Numbered from the stretch's first letter, positions 18,246-26,236 are shown. The stretch is 41,441 nucleotides of DNA from Bacteroidales bacterium KA00344 (GCA_001552765.1 KQ959422.1:1-41441); one strand, 5' to 3'. Numbers and translations are program-made. Notes: a model not told the origin generated them from the letters alone.

Positions 18246-18893
18246 ATGAAGAATTTGACCTATTTGCTTGTGTTGCTGCTCGGCATGACGACATTTGTTG
18301 CCTGCAATAATAGTGAAACCTATGCCGACCAGAAAAACAGGGAGCGCACGGCCATCAAAAAATACATTCAGGACGCTGCCATTTCGGTGATATCGGAGGA
18401 AGAATTTGCCCAAAAGCATTATACGACAGACGTCAGCAAAAACGAGTATGTGCTTTTCGAGTCTGAGGGAGTGTATATGCAAATTGAACGCAAGGGATGC
18501 GGCGAGAAGATTAAAGACGGCGAAACCGTGACAGTGCTCTGTCGCTTTACGGAGCGCAACTTGTTGACCGATTCTATCGAAGTTTCCAACGTTTTGGCCT
18601 CTCAGTTTGGCAATTGGGTGGATAAAATGTCGGTTTCCAATAACTCCGGCACATTCACCGGCTCCTTTATTTCGGGAGGAAGCATTTTGATGGCAGCTCA
18701 TCGGCTGTCGTCTACGGCTGTGCCTGAGGGCTGGCTGCTGCCGCTTACTTTTATCAATGTTGGCCGTCCGGCTTTGGCAAACGATGAAATAGCCAAGGTG
18801 CACATCATCGTTCCCCACGACAAGGGACACATGATGGCAACGTCTCGTGTGGTTCCCTACCTCTATGATATAACCTATGAGCGAGGAAGGTAA
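18246..18893 (+). CDS. DUF4827 lipoprotein, FKBP-like
   Basis: 215 residues. Lipoprotein signal with Cys20 after TFVA, followed by NNSETYADQKNRER. The body resembles the Bacteroidota DUF4827 family, whose C-terminal half has an FKBP-type peptidyl-prolyl isomerase fold (VYMQIERKGCGEKIKDGETVTVLCRFTER). FKBP active-site aromatics are not obvious, so isomerase activity is doubtful. The gene ends 32 nt ahead of glmM, and the pair appears cotranscribed. Role unknown; periplasmic or outer-membrane location is inferred from the lipobox. Confidence 0.78.
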   Translation: MKNLTYLLVLLLGMTTFVACNNSETYADQKNRERTAIKKYIQDAAISVISEEEFAQKHYTTDVSKNEYVLFESEGVYMQIERKGCGEKIKDGETVTVLCRFTERNLLTDSIEVSNVLASQFGNWVDKMSVSNNSGTFTGSFISGGSILMAAHRLSSTAVPEGWLLPLTFINVGRPALANDEIAKVHIIVPHDKGHMMATSRVVPYLYDITYERGR

Positions 18894-18925
18894 ATAATTT
18901 TTGTAAACTTTAAAGACTTGATGTA

Positions 18926-20317
18926 ATGACATTAATCAAATCAATATCAGGCATTCGGGGTACTATCGGAGGCCCTGTTGGTGACACCCTGAACCCGTTG
19001 GATATCGTGAAGTTCACATCTGCATACGCTACATTCATCCGCCGCAGCGGGAAGTCGTCGAGCAACAAGATTGTTGTAGGACGCGACGCGCGCATTTCCG
19101 GCGAGATGGTTAAGAATGTGGTGTGTGGCACATTGATGGGAATGGGCTACGATGTTGTTAATATCGGGCTTGCCACCACGCCTACCACCGAACTCGCCGT
19201 GCGCATGAGTGGAGCAGAGGGTGGCATTATCATTACCGCCAGCCACAATCCCCGCCAATGGAACGCTTTGAAACTGTTGAACAATGAGGGCGAATTTCTG
19301 ACGGCTGCCGATGGCAAGGATGTGTTGGATATTGCTGAAAGAGAAGATTTTGAGTATGCGGATGTAGATCATCTGGGCTGTTATACGGAAGACAACACGT
19401 TCAACAAACGTCATATTGATGAGGTGCTGGCCTTGGAACTGGTGGATGTTGAGGCTGTCAGGAATGCCAAATTCAAGGTTGTAGTAGACACGGTGAACTC
19501 TGTGGGAGGTGTGATTCTCCCTGATCTGTTCAAGGCTTTGGGAGTAGAAGCAACCTTCCTCAATGCGGAGCCGACGGGCGATTTTGCCCATAATCCTGAG
19601 CCAATAGAGAAAAATCTCGGTGGCATCATGGGCGAATGTGCCGGTGGAGGATACGATTTGGGCGTCGTGGTGGACCCCGATGTAGACCGATTGGCCTTCA
19701 TACAGGAAGACGGAAAAATGTATGGCGAGGAATATACGCTCGTAACAGTGGCCGACTATATCCTCAGTCACAAGAAGGGACCTACGGTGAGCAACTTGAG
19801 TTCCACACGGGCGTTGCGTGATGTGACCGAGAAACACGGTTGCAAATACTACGCGTCGGCAGTGGGCGAGGTCAATGTGACCACCAAGATGAAGGAAGTT
19901 AGTGCCGTTATCGGTGGCGAAGGTAACGGCGGAGTGATCTATCCGGAAAGCCATTACGGCCGTGACGCATTGGTGGGAATAGGCTTATTCCTAAGCTCAA
20001 TGGCTCAGAAGAAACTCACAGCAAGTGCTCTTCGTGCCACGTTTCCCAATTATTTCATTGCCAAGAATCGCATAGACCTCACACCGTCTACCGATGTGGA
20101 TGCTATCCTTGTGAAAGTGAAGGAGATGTATGCTCAGGAAAACGATGTGCAGGTGACCGATATAGATGGTGTGAAAATTGACTTCCCGGACAAGTGGGTG
20201 CATCTTCGCAAATCCAACACTGAGCCTATCATTCGTGTCTATAGCGAGGCTTCGACGATGGAAGAGGCCGATAGGTTAGGCAAAAAACTGATGCAGGTAG
20301 TCTACGATATGCAATAA
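18926..20317 (+). CDS. glmM: Phosphoglucosamine mutase / phosphohexomutase
   Basis: 463 residues, normal for the family. Active-site phosphoserine loop TASHNPRQWN with Ser106 (104-113), metal-binding DPDVDR (250-255), sugar-recognition GEGNGG (331-336), and the C-terminal phosphate-binding loop RKSNTEPIIRVYSEA (about 435-450). GlmM converts glucosamine-6-P to glucosamine-1-P for UDP-GlcNAc, hence peptidoglycan and LPS. Phosphomannomutase/phosphoglucomutase relatives share these motifs; the GEGNGG loop and overall resemblance favour GlmM, but I cannot exclude another hexose. It follows the DUF4827 gene and ends in a strong hairpin. Confidence 0.85.
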   Translation: MTLIKSISGIRGTIGGPVGDTLNPLDIVKFTSAYATFIRRSGKSSSNKIVVGRDARISGEMVKNVVCGTLMGMGYDVVNIGLATTPTTELAVRMSGAEGGIIITASHNPRQWNALKLLNNEGEFLTAADGKDVLDIAEREDFEYADVDHLGCYTEDNTFNKRHIDEVLALELVDVEAVRNAKFKVVVDTVNSVGGVILPDLFKALGVEATFLNAEPTGDFAHNPEPIEKNLGGIMGECAGGGYDLGVVVDPDVDRLAFIQEDGKMYGEEYTLVTVADYILSHKKGPTVSNLSSTRALRDVTEKHGCKYYASAVGEVNVTTKMKEVSAVIGGEGNGGVIYPESHYGRDALVGIGLFLSSMAQKKLTASALRATFPNYFIAKNRIDLTPSTDVDAILVKVKEMYAQENDVQVTDIDGVKIDFPDKWVHLRKSNTEPIIRVYSEASTMEEADRLGKKLMQVVYDMQ

Positions 20318-20372
20318 GAATGAACCCAAAAGAATAGCACAAACGGCTCATGCCACACACAGAATATAGCGT

Positions 20373-20401
20373 AAGCCCTTCTCTGATCCGGAGAAGGGCT
20401 T
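20373..20401 (+). terminator. Terminator-like hairpin after glmM
   Basis: Perfect 11-bp stem, AAGCCCTTCTC (20373-20383) with GAGAAGGGCTT (20391-20401), 7-nt loop. Only a weak T run follows (GCTGTTTAG). Confidence 0.65.
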
Positions 20402-20563
20402 GCTGTTTAGTTGTCCGAGTTGCATTTCTTAATTGAACTTACGCAGGCTTCCATGCCACGGGAGTGCAATAAAAGTCAGAGAGGCAGGTTTTCATCCATC
20501 CAATGTCATGGCTGCCACATTCTACTGAGGCGTGGACGTAGGATAAAGCTGAGCGATAAATAA

Positions 20564-20598
20564 ACAAAAAAGCCAGGCAAACTTGTTGTTGCTTGGCT
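20564..20598 (-). terminator. Terminator of the tRNA-Lys pair
   Basis: On the - strand, AGCCAAGC pairs with GCCTGGCT and is followed by TTTTTTGTTT. It begins a few bases after the CCA end of the downstream tRNA-Lys. Confidence 0.7.
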
Positions 20599-20603
20599 TA
20601 CTT

Positions 20604-20679
20604 TGGTACACCCTTAGGGATTCGAACCCTAGACCCACTGATTAAGAGTCAGTTGCTCTACCAACTGAGCTAAGGGTGC
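20604..20679 (-). tRNA. tRNA-Lys (CTT), copy 2, CCA encoded
   Basis: Anticodon loop CTCTTAA gives CTT. Acceptor GCACCCT pairs with AGGGTGT (G1:U72 wobble), A73, and CCA is encoded. Same mature sequence as the copy 25 nt upstream. Confidence 0.95.
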
Positions 20680-20704
20680 ATGAGAAACTATCTTGAACGG
20701 TGAG

Positions 20705-20777
20705 TACACCCTTAGGGATTCGAACCCTAGACCCACTGATTAAGAGTCAGTTGCTCTACCAACTGAGCTAAGGGTGC
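20705..20777 (-). tRNA. tRNA-Lys (CTT), copy 1, CCA not encoded
   Basis: Identical 73-nt body to the following tRNA-Lys, but the bases after A73 are CTC, so CCA must be added by the nucleotidyltransferase. Both are transcribed from the promoter at 20823-20854. Confidence 0.95.
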
Positions 20778-20822
20778 ATAGTCTCATGCTTCAAGAGTAG
20801 CACACTCTTCTAAAAGCGATTG

Positions 20823-20854
20823 CAAAATTACAGTTTTTTTTTATAACAGCCAAA
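20823..20854 (-). promoter_or_regulatory. Promoter of the tRNA-Lys pair
   Basis: On the - strand, TTTGG (20850-20854), 19-nt spacer, TAATTTTG (20823-20830), about 45 nt ahead of the first tRNA. Confidence 0.75.
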
Positions 20855-21149
20855 TGTTTCTTGTCTTTTTTGAAAAACATTTTAATTACAGAACTAGTCG
20901 TAATATGGCAGATAGGTATTCGTCTTGGTAATATTTTGATTGTCAGACAATAAATGTCGATGATAGTATAAGGGGCGCTGCCTATGCAGAAGAATATGAT
21001 CCGTTTATAAATAAAACATGATAGAATACAAGTTTTATGTGCCCCCCTCAGGATTTCCAAAATAAACAGGATGATGTATTCTCCTTATATTATAAATATT
21101 ATAAGTACAATTTGTAAAACAAAAAAAATAAATTACGATATAAACAAAA
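20855..21149. other. AT-rich gap between tRNA-Lys and tRNA-Pro
   Basis: About 295 bp with no credible gene or repeat. Short frames on the - strand overlap tRNA-Pro and are not real genes. Confidence 0.5.
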
Positions 21150-21177
21150 ACGCAAGTGGTTGAAAAACCACTTGCGT
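21150..21177 (-). terminator. Terminator of tRNA-Pro
   Basis: Perfect 12-bp stem, ACGCAAGTGGTT with AACCACTTGCGT, 4-nt loop, followed on the - strand by TTTTGTTTA. Confidence 0.9.
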
Positions 21178-21188
21178 TTCTTGAATTG

Positions 21189-21262
21189 TCGGGGCGACAG
21201 GATTCGAACCTGCGACCGCCTGGTCCCAAACCAGGAGCGCTACCGGACTGCGCTACACCCCG
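21189..21262 (-). tRNA. tRNA-Pro (TGG)
   Basis: Anticodon loop TTTGGGA gives TGG. Acceptor CGGGGTG pairs with CGCCCCG, with A73 and no encoded CCA. Confidence 0.95.
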
Positions 21263-21313
21263 CGAGGCATATAGAAAGGCGGTGTAATCCCAACCGTTTC
21301 TAATTTGCGCTTG

Positions 21314-21345
21314 CAAAGGTATGCTATTTTTGTCATATAACCAAA
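21314..21345 (-). promoter_or_regulatory. Promoter of tRNA-Pro
   Basis: On the - strand, TTTGG (21341-21345), 19-nt spacer, TACCTTTG (21314-21321). Same architecture as the tRNA-Met and tRNA-Lys promoters. Confidence 0.8.
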
Positions 21346-21393
21346 GTTTTTTCTGTTTTTATATATGAATGAACACAAAAATAGGGTTTAGGT

Positions 21394-21481
21394 GAGACGT
21401 CCGGTGGCGGATGGGCTCGTAATCGTCGTAACAATAGTGGTCGGTGCCAATAGTTTGGGCGAGACGTCCGGTGGCGGATGG
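21394..21481. repeat. Direct repeats bracketing a copied GH57 gene fragment
   Basis: A perfect 21-bp direct repeat (GAGACGTCCGG then TGGCGGATGG) is at 21394-21414 and 21461-21481. Between them, 21417-21452 matches 34 of 36 bases with 27639-27674 inside the GH57 coding region (codons about 23-35, GTDHYYYDDYE), in the same orientation relative to the + strand. Confidence 0.85.
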
Positions 21482-21527
21482 ACGACAGAATATTTAAAAA
21501 ATATGAAACAATAGAAATAAAAAGCCG

Positions 21528-21535
21528 TAACTTTG
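21528..21535 (+). promoter_or_regulatory. -7 box of the unknown gene at 21565
   Basis: TAACTTTG followed by CA, 29 nt before the ATG. No clear -33 box. Confidence 0.5.
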
Positions 21536-21564
21536 CAATTGTGAATTATAATAAGCAATAAATA

Positions 21565-22110
21565 ATGGTGGATTCCAAAATAGATTATGAAGCGTTAATC
21601 CGGACAAATATTGCCGGGTATCTGCAAAGTAAGAACGAGGTGGACGAACATTTGCCCGAAGCTCCCGATATAGAGGGGCTCTGGGCTAAAATCGGCGAAT
21701 CTTACTTGCCTGATGGAATGCGGGAGTTTAATGACTATCCAACGGTTGCTTTGGGATGGATTATGTATGTGGGAATGGCCGTCGCCAAATATTGGGATGA
21801 GGATTGGGAGCTTTACGGGAAGGTGCCCGACCTCTATGTCTACCTTCGTGACAAGATAGATTTTGACCACATGGATGATTATATACGTGAGAAGGTGCTC
21901 ATGCTCGATGCTGCGCAGGCCGATGTTTTGCAGGCCATTGTGGGCGAGACGTCTGCCAGGGTATATAACCAACTTTGCCATTTCAATTTTGAGCCGGGCA
22001 CAGAGAAGGCTTTTCGCGGATTTGTGGCTGCTCTCCACCAGATGTATCTCATGGGCGCGGCCATGCAGTTGAAGCGAATGGGATACCACATGACACAACT
22101 TGGGGGCTGA
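21565..22110 (+). CDS. Conserved cytoplasmic protein, family not recognised
   Basis: 181 residues, acidic and largely helical, without signal peptide or membrane segment. Notable stretches are PEAPDIEGLWAKIGESYLPDG, YPTVALGWIMYVGMAVAKYWDEDW and HFNFEPGTEKAFRGF. It looks like a Bacteroidota-specific protein, but I cannot name a family or function. Upstream lie the paired 21-bp direct repeats; 12 nt after the stop, CCGGACGTCT is the inverse of part of those repeats. It is followed 54 nt later by crcB on the same strand and is probably cotranscribed with it. Confidence 0.75.
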   Translation: MVDSKIDYEALIRTNIAGYLQSKNEVDEHLPEAPDIEGLWAKIGESYLPDGMREFNDYPTVALGWIMYVGMAVAKYWDEDWELYGKVPDLYVYLRDKIDFDHMDDYIREKVLMLDAAQADVLQAIVGETSARVYNQLCHFNFEPGTEKAFRGFVAALHQMYLMGAAMQLKRMGYHMTQLGG

Positions 22111-22164
22111 GAACGGATGCCGGACGTCTGAGTTATTCTTTGATTATGTAATTAAGTATAGGGC

Positions 22165-22563
22165 ATGAGCGATATGTGGAAAGATTTTTTGATAGTAAGC
22201 GTAGGTAGTTTCTTTGGTGGAGGAGCACGTTTTTTGCTGTCCCGCTTTATTCAAGCCGTCACGGTTGTTACATTTCCTTTCGGAACATTCATGGTGAATA
22301 TATTTGGTTGTTTGCTCATAGGGTTCTTTTCCGGGCTCCCGGCCGTGGGGACGGTGGCGCACGAATGGATGTCGCCTTCTGCGAAACTCCTGCTCACCAT
22401 GGGATTCTGTGGGGGATTCACCACATTTTCCACATTTATGAATGAGAGTTTAATGCTTGTAAAAGATGGGCACGTCGCCTCTTTGGCACTGTATCTTTCG
22501 GGCAGTCTTGTGCTGGGATTTTTGGCAGTTTTAGCGGGTTACGCGATGGCAAAACTGCTTTGA
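22165..22563 (+). CDS. crcB: Fluoride channel CrcB/Fluc
   Basis: 132 residues with four membrane helices. Family motifs are present: GGGARFLLSRF (about 12-22), FGTFMVNIFGCLLIGF (about 37-52, with the conserved Asn), and GFCGGFTTFSTFMNE (about 83-97, the Phe/Thr/Ser pore track). Fluc proteins form antiparallel dimers that export fluoride passively. No room for a fluoride riboswitch directly upstream (54 nt), so expression probably depends on the preceding gene's promoter. Confidence 0.93.
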   Translation: MSDMWKDFLIVSVGSFFGGGARFLLSRFIQAVTVVTFPFGTFMVNIFGCLLIGFFSGLPAVGTVAHEWMSPSAKLLLTMGFCGGFTTFSTFMNESLMLVKDGHVASLALYLSGSLVLGFLAVLAGYAMAKLL

Positions 22564-22698
22564 GGGACACATTTTTTGCTACTTCCTTCGTAATAGGTGG
22601 AATGCAGCTCCTCTTTCAGTAAGTACAAAAATAAACGTTAACAGATGTTGTGCGCGTACACATAATTGTTGAAATCGGTTAAAAGAACACTCCAAAAG

Positions 22699-22729
22699 TT
22701 GTATGGCACCAATAAAACACTTATATTTG
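22699..22729 (+). promoter_or_regulatory. Promoter of a candidate small RNA
   Basis: TTG at 22699-22701, a 20-nt spacer, TATATTTG at 22722-22729 and then CA. No gene lies downstream on the + strand, so it appears to drive a non-coding transcript. Confidence 0.65.
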
Positions 22730-22735
22730 CAATAT

Positions 22736-22975
22736 CATAAGAAAATAAATCATTTAGGTTATAGGTTAGTAGTATAATTAAGTTTAAGTTTTCATAAGGT
22801 AGAACAAGAGAGATTGTTCAGTTAATTAGGTTTTAGTTTTAAGGTATATAAAGATTAGGATAACAAGATGATGCGAGATTGATGGTGTACGCCGCGAGGC
22901 GTTATCCACTTTCAAGCTTCATAAATTTATTAAGGAAATTACATAAGCAAGGACTGTGAGGCCCTTGCTTTGTCG
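22736..22975 (+). ncRNA. Candidate small RNA of about 235 nt
   Basis: Bounded by the promoter at 22699-22729 and a hairpin at 22945-22970 (AAGCAAGG with CCTTGCTT, then TTGTCG). The first half is purine- and T-rich with recurring TTAGGTT and TTTTAG runs; then comes a GC-rich patch (GTACGCCGCGAGGCG). The longest frame is 25 codons (ATG at 22882, MVYAARRYPLSS...), without a visible ribosome site. I do not recognise an RNA family. Confidence 0.45.
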
Positions 22976-23183
22976 TTATATTCAGTCTTGTGTAGCATAG
23001 TTTTATTAAAAGTTTGATAGCAGGAAGATAGGACGTAGGAATAAGAGTTCGTACATGTAAACACGTCTATTGTACTCAGATGCTTCAGATACATTCTTTC
23101 CTCTTCATTCTAGCTCTAATTTGTCCGCTTCGTTTTTCTCTCCTCACTCTTCACTTTAATTTATATTCTTCCCTCTCCACTTA
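22976..23183. other. Gap with a pyrimidine-rich tract
   Basis: About 210 bp between the candidate RNA and repeat element C. 23090-23180 is strongly C/T-biased (TTTCCTCTTCATTC, TCTCCTCACTCTTCAC). No gene seen. Confidence 0.5.
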
Positions 23184-23560
23184 GTAAAATATTATTACCG
23201 TTTTTTGATCATTATTTTCGAGTCATCCAGCGCAAAAAGGGCTATGTTTTTTCGTCAAAATCGGGCTAAACATTCCTAAAAAATGTAAGGCTGCTGCGAT
23301 TGAGGTCTATTCACAGCCTGGTTAGGCCTTATCGGCAGTGCGGAAGAGCCTCAATCACGCTGCGGTTACGCCCTTGTCGTCATGCCGTTCAATACTTAAT
23401 CGCAGGCGGAAAAATAGAAGAATACGGGGCGTTTTTTCAAAGACGTTGATTGTCAGGTGTTTATAAATCATCGCTATTTTCGCGTATTTCGGACGAAGAC
23501 AAACTTTTTTTTAAATACGCGAATTTGAGAGGGCTGTTTGTCCATAAAAATGACAGTTTC
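23184..23560 (+). repeat. Dispersed intergenic element, copy C (forward)
   Basis: Left end GTAAAA, then TACCGTTTTTTGA and the head motif ATCCAGCGCAAAAAGGGCTA (23225-23244). The core has five pseudo-palindromes centred near 23305, 23326, 23348, 23370 and 23393 (steps 21, 22, 22, 23). The tail has TTGATTGTCAGGTGTTT followed by a perfect 11-bp hairpin, TTCGCGTATTT (23479-23489) with AAATACGCGAA (23513-23523), and ends GAGGGCTGTTTGTCCA. Best-preserved copy for the tail. Confidence 0.85.
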
Positions 23561-23876
23561 TAATTCTTCAAGACCTGTATTCGGGATGAGCAGGTATTTT
23601 CAAGATACCCTTAAAAAGTGTGTAAGCAAACTGTTGCGATCTTGAATCGGCACACATCCCTTTCGTCCCCTATGTAGTGCATGATTATTATTTCCAAAAA
23701 TAGACCTATGACCACCTATTACAATAAAGGGATAATCTTAAAAGCAAAAATGCCTTTCCACATTTTTTCTACTGAACCAAAGTTTGTGCTCTAAATTGAA
23801 TGTCCTGACACGGGGCGGGACGTTTTATAGAGATTGAGGGAATTGGGGATAAAGTCTGATGAGGCCTATGTTTTCA
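23561..23876. other. Gap without recognised features
   Basis: About 315 bp between repeat element C and the nitroreductase stop codon. I see nothing convincing in it. Confidence 0.5.
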
Positions 23877-24521
23877 TCATTCATCGTATGCGTCATAAGA
23901 GACACGGTCTTCGTCCCACTTATCTTTGGGCTTTGCTGTCTGAAGGGGATAGCCTATGGCAATGACGTTGAGTGGTATCACCTCGTTTGGCAATTCCAAT
24001 ATTTCCGCTATAGCTTTGCAGCGCTTTCTGATGGGGTGGCAGCCTGTCCACACGGCTCCCAACCCAAGTGCGTGGGCAGCCAGAAGTATGTTTTCGGTTG
24101 CGGCGGATGCGTCTTGCACCCAGAAATCCCTGCCTTCTCCATCAAAGGTCTTGCGCGTGTCCCCACACACAATGATTGCTAAGGGCGCTTTGGCGATGAA
24201 TTCAGCGTAAGGACTGGTTTCGCCAATGGCCTCAAGTTGGTCTTGGTCGGTCACCACAACAAATCGCCAAGGACGCTTGTCGCCGGCGGTAGGAGCTGCC
24301 ATACCGGCCCTGAGCAGGGTATCTATCTTGCCGTCTTCTACAGCTTTCTCTTTGTAGGCACGCACGCTGGCGCGTGTCATGATGTTGTCGATGGCGGGAT
24401 TGGAAATGGAATCGGTCTTCGCAGTGGCAGCTCCCCGTTCTTTTCCGCCAATGACCATCTTGCCGCAGACAATGACCAGTGCAATGGCTAATATCAGACT
24501 TAATAATGTATTTGCCTTCAT
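23877..24521 (-). CDS. Membrane-anchored nitroreductase-family flavoprotein
   Basis: 214 residues from the ATG at 24521, which opens a signal-anchor (MKANTLLSLILAIALVIVCGK). The in-frame ATG at 24587 would bury this behind 22 polar residues. The nitroreductase domain follows, with FMN-phosphate binding RASVRAYKEKAVE (about residues 51-63), GMAAPTAGDKRPWRFVVV and the C-terminal ALGLGAVWTGC plus NVIAIGYP. Enzymes of this fold use FMN and NAD(P)H to reduce nitro compounds, quinones or flavins. It sits 87 nt downstream of the membrane FMN/4Fe-4S protein gene, which could supply electrons. Substrate unknown. Confidence 0.85.
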   Translation of the reverse strand: MKANTLLSLILAIALVIVCGKMVIGGKERGAATAKTDSISNPAIDNIMTRASVRAYKEKAVEDGKIDTLLRAGMAAPTAGDKRPWRFVVVTDQDQLEAIGETSPYAEFIAKAPLAIIVCGDTRKTFDGEGRDFWVQDASAATENILLAAHALGLGAVWTGCHPIRKRCKAIAEILELPNEVIPLNVIAIGYPLQTAKPKDKWDEDRVSYDAYDE

Positions 24522-24608
24522 TGTATATTCTTTTTGTTTGATTCTGTTGTTTTTATCGATGGAAATGTTGGTTGTTCGAGCCTTCATGGTGCCATGAGGG
24601 CGAGACTG

Positions 24609-25688
24609 TTACTTGTTGTTTTCGGAAACTTTGAGCAGTGTGCCGGTGGGGCATATAAAGCGACAATATGGGCGCGGCACGAAAACGGCGAGAAGAACAA
24701 ACACGATTGCCATCACGATGACAACGGTGGCAGCCGATTGGAAGATAAAAGCTGAGAACACTTCGTAATCCATCCATTCAAATCCCACACCAACAAGCAT
24801 GAGTATCATGAGTACGGCAAACAGTGCCTGGCGAAAATATCTTAATCGCCTGGCAGTCTTCTTACCCATCTTCCATTTCCTATGGTTTGCCTTGCCGGCC
24901 AAGTCCTGAGCTGAGCCGAAAGGGCAGACCTGGTTGCAATAATATTGTTTTTTACCAAAAAGCGGATAGATAAACGCCGTGATGAGCATCACGATGGGGA
25001 TGAGCGATATCCAGACGTTGATGCCATTGGACATATATCCCACAAATAACGACCAGTTGAGGAACGTGCCACACCACAGCCCCAGCACCGCGACGTTGAG
25101 TGCGAGCTGAACAATGCGATAGGTCTTGTTGCGAAAAAACAGCGGGATGATGGCCGCCATAAGCACAACAATAAGCCCCGCGATGTTTTTTAGACTAAGA
25201 TCTATTTGGTTAAAAACGGTGGGAGCGACGGAGTTTTGAGAAGCATACTGCAAACCAGCCTGCACATTTTGGATAATGGCGCGAGAAGTAAATGTGGCTC
25301 CGCTCACCACGTCCACCTTAGCGTTCTGAGCTTCTTCCACTGTTTTGCCGTTCCAAAGATTGAGAAGCTGCTTTGCCTCCTCAAAAAAATCGGGTGTTTC
25401 ATTGTTTTTCAGAGCAATGACTTGGCTTACGACTCCGCCTTTCAAATGAATTTCCAGAGGCACAGGTCCGGCATAGCCGGGAATGTCTTTGCCCAGCGTA
25501 GTCGTGTTGATGATCGTAGTGCCGTCATCGAGAACAGTCATGGGGCTTATGGCGGCTTGGCTTGTCGTGTCTGCCTTTGAGGAGTCAGCGAGTTCGTGCC
25601 CCCACACCCTGCCGTCGCGCTGAATGGCACATACCACCATAATGACAAGACAAGTTGCCAATAATACGATTTGTTCTAACTTTTTCAT
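24609..25688 (-). CDS. Membrane FMN-binding / 4Fe-4S electron-transfer protein (NosR/NapH-like)
   Basis: 359 residues. N-terminal membrane segment (about 5-21), then a periplasmic FMN-binding domain with VVSGATFTS (127-135), whose Thr is where RnfG/NqrC-type proteins attach FMN covalently. Four to five membrane helices follow (from about 168). Two cysteine pairs, CNQVCPFG (251-258) and CRFICPTG (342-349), resemble the polyferredoxin-like CxxxCP motifs of NosR/NapH. The combination suggests electron transfer across or along the cytoplasmic membrane, with the adjacent nitroreductase as possible partner. Promoter-like boxes on the - strand (25761-25768, 25803-25810) lack -33 boxes. Confidence 0.82.
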   Translation of the reverse strand: MKKLEQIVLLATCLVIMVVCAIQRDGRVWGHELADSSKADTTSQAAISPMTVLDDGTTIINTTTLGKDIPGYAGPVPLEIHLKGGVVSQVIALKNNETPDFFEEAKQLLNLWNGKTVEEAQNAKVDVVSGATFTSRAIIQNVQAGLQYASQNSVAPTVFNQIDLSLKNIAGLIVVLMAAIIPLFFRNKTYRIVQLALNVAVLGLWCGTFLNWSLFVGYMSNGINVWISLIPIVMLITAFIYPLFGKKQYYCNQVCPFGSAQDLAGKANHRKWKMGKKTARRLRYFRQALFAVLMILMLVGVGFEWMDYEVFSAFIFQSAATVVIVMAIVFVLLAVFVPRPYCRFICPTGTLLKVSENNK

Positions 25689-25959
25689 AAATACATGAAG
25701 AATTATCCGAATAACGTGTCCAACCCTAAAACCTATCTGTCGGACCTTTATTCCTATCTACAAAAATACGCCAATTATTCCGAAGAGCAGGTCGGGGAAG
25801 TGCAAATCTAACGTTCCTTATTCCATATTTGGCTTTATTAACAAGTTCGTGGGAAGGCATCATTCAGAACGGGTCGCGCTGTTTGTTTCACGAGAAGCAT
25901 CGTTCATACGTAGTCCCCTCTCCATCTATCCATGTGTAGCTGAAACTGCGGTCGTCTTT
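25689..25959. other. Leader of the FMN/4Fe-4S gene and gap
   Basis: About 270 bp. Contains the weak - strand boxes TATTTTTG (25761-25768) and TAGATTTG (25803-25810). Nothing else supported. Confidence 0.4.
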
Positions 25960-26236
25960 ATTTTATGCTACCGTCAAGAAAGGATGCCGGTGTTTTCACG
26001 GCAGTCTTACAACGGGCAATCCCGACACTCTTTGTCTTGTGGAGTATCGGGATTAACCTTACAGTGTATCACGGCCTATTTTACAGCGTGCCGGGTTTAG
26101 TCTTGCGGAGTATCGCGGCATACTTTGTAAAGCACCGGCGTTTACCTTGTACTGTTCCAAATTTTATTCTGCGGCATACGCCTGTTTATTTTGAGGAGCA
26201 CTCGAAATCATCTTTTCGTTTCGCAGAATAATATTG
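25960..26236. repeat. 22-bp tandem array behind the GH57 gene
   Basis: Nine units start at 26036, 26058, 26080, 26102, 26124, 26146, 26168, 26190 and 26212, an exact 22-bp period. Approximate consensus (C/T)TTGnGGAGTATCGCGGnnTAn. More degenerate units may extend left to about 25960. The array ends at the GH57 stop codon (26237-26239). Units are degenerate (roughly half the positions conserved) and there are no unique spacers, so this is not a CRISPR. Confidence 0.8.

Noticed and set aside
17286..18932. 548-codon - strand frame opposite the DHH and DUF4827 genes
   Set aside because: It is antisense to two genes with clear motifs on the + strand and spans the intergenic region between them; a shadow frame.
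22110..22165. Fluoride riboswitch ahead of crcB
   Set aside because: Only 54 nt separate the genes, and I see no matching pseudoknot structure.
25960..26236. 22-bp array considered as a CRISPR
   Set aside because: Units are contiguous and degenerate, with no constant repeat alternating with unique spacers, and no cas genes nearby. The tex array fails for the same reason.
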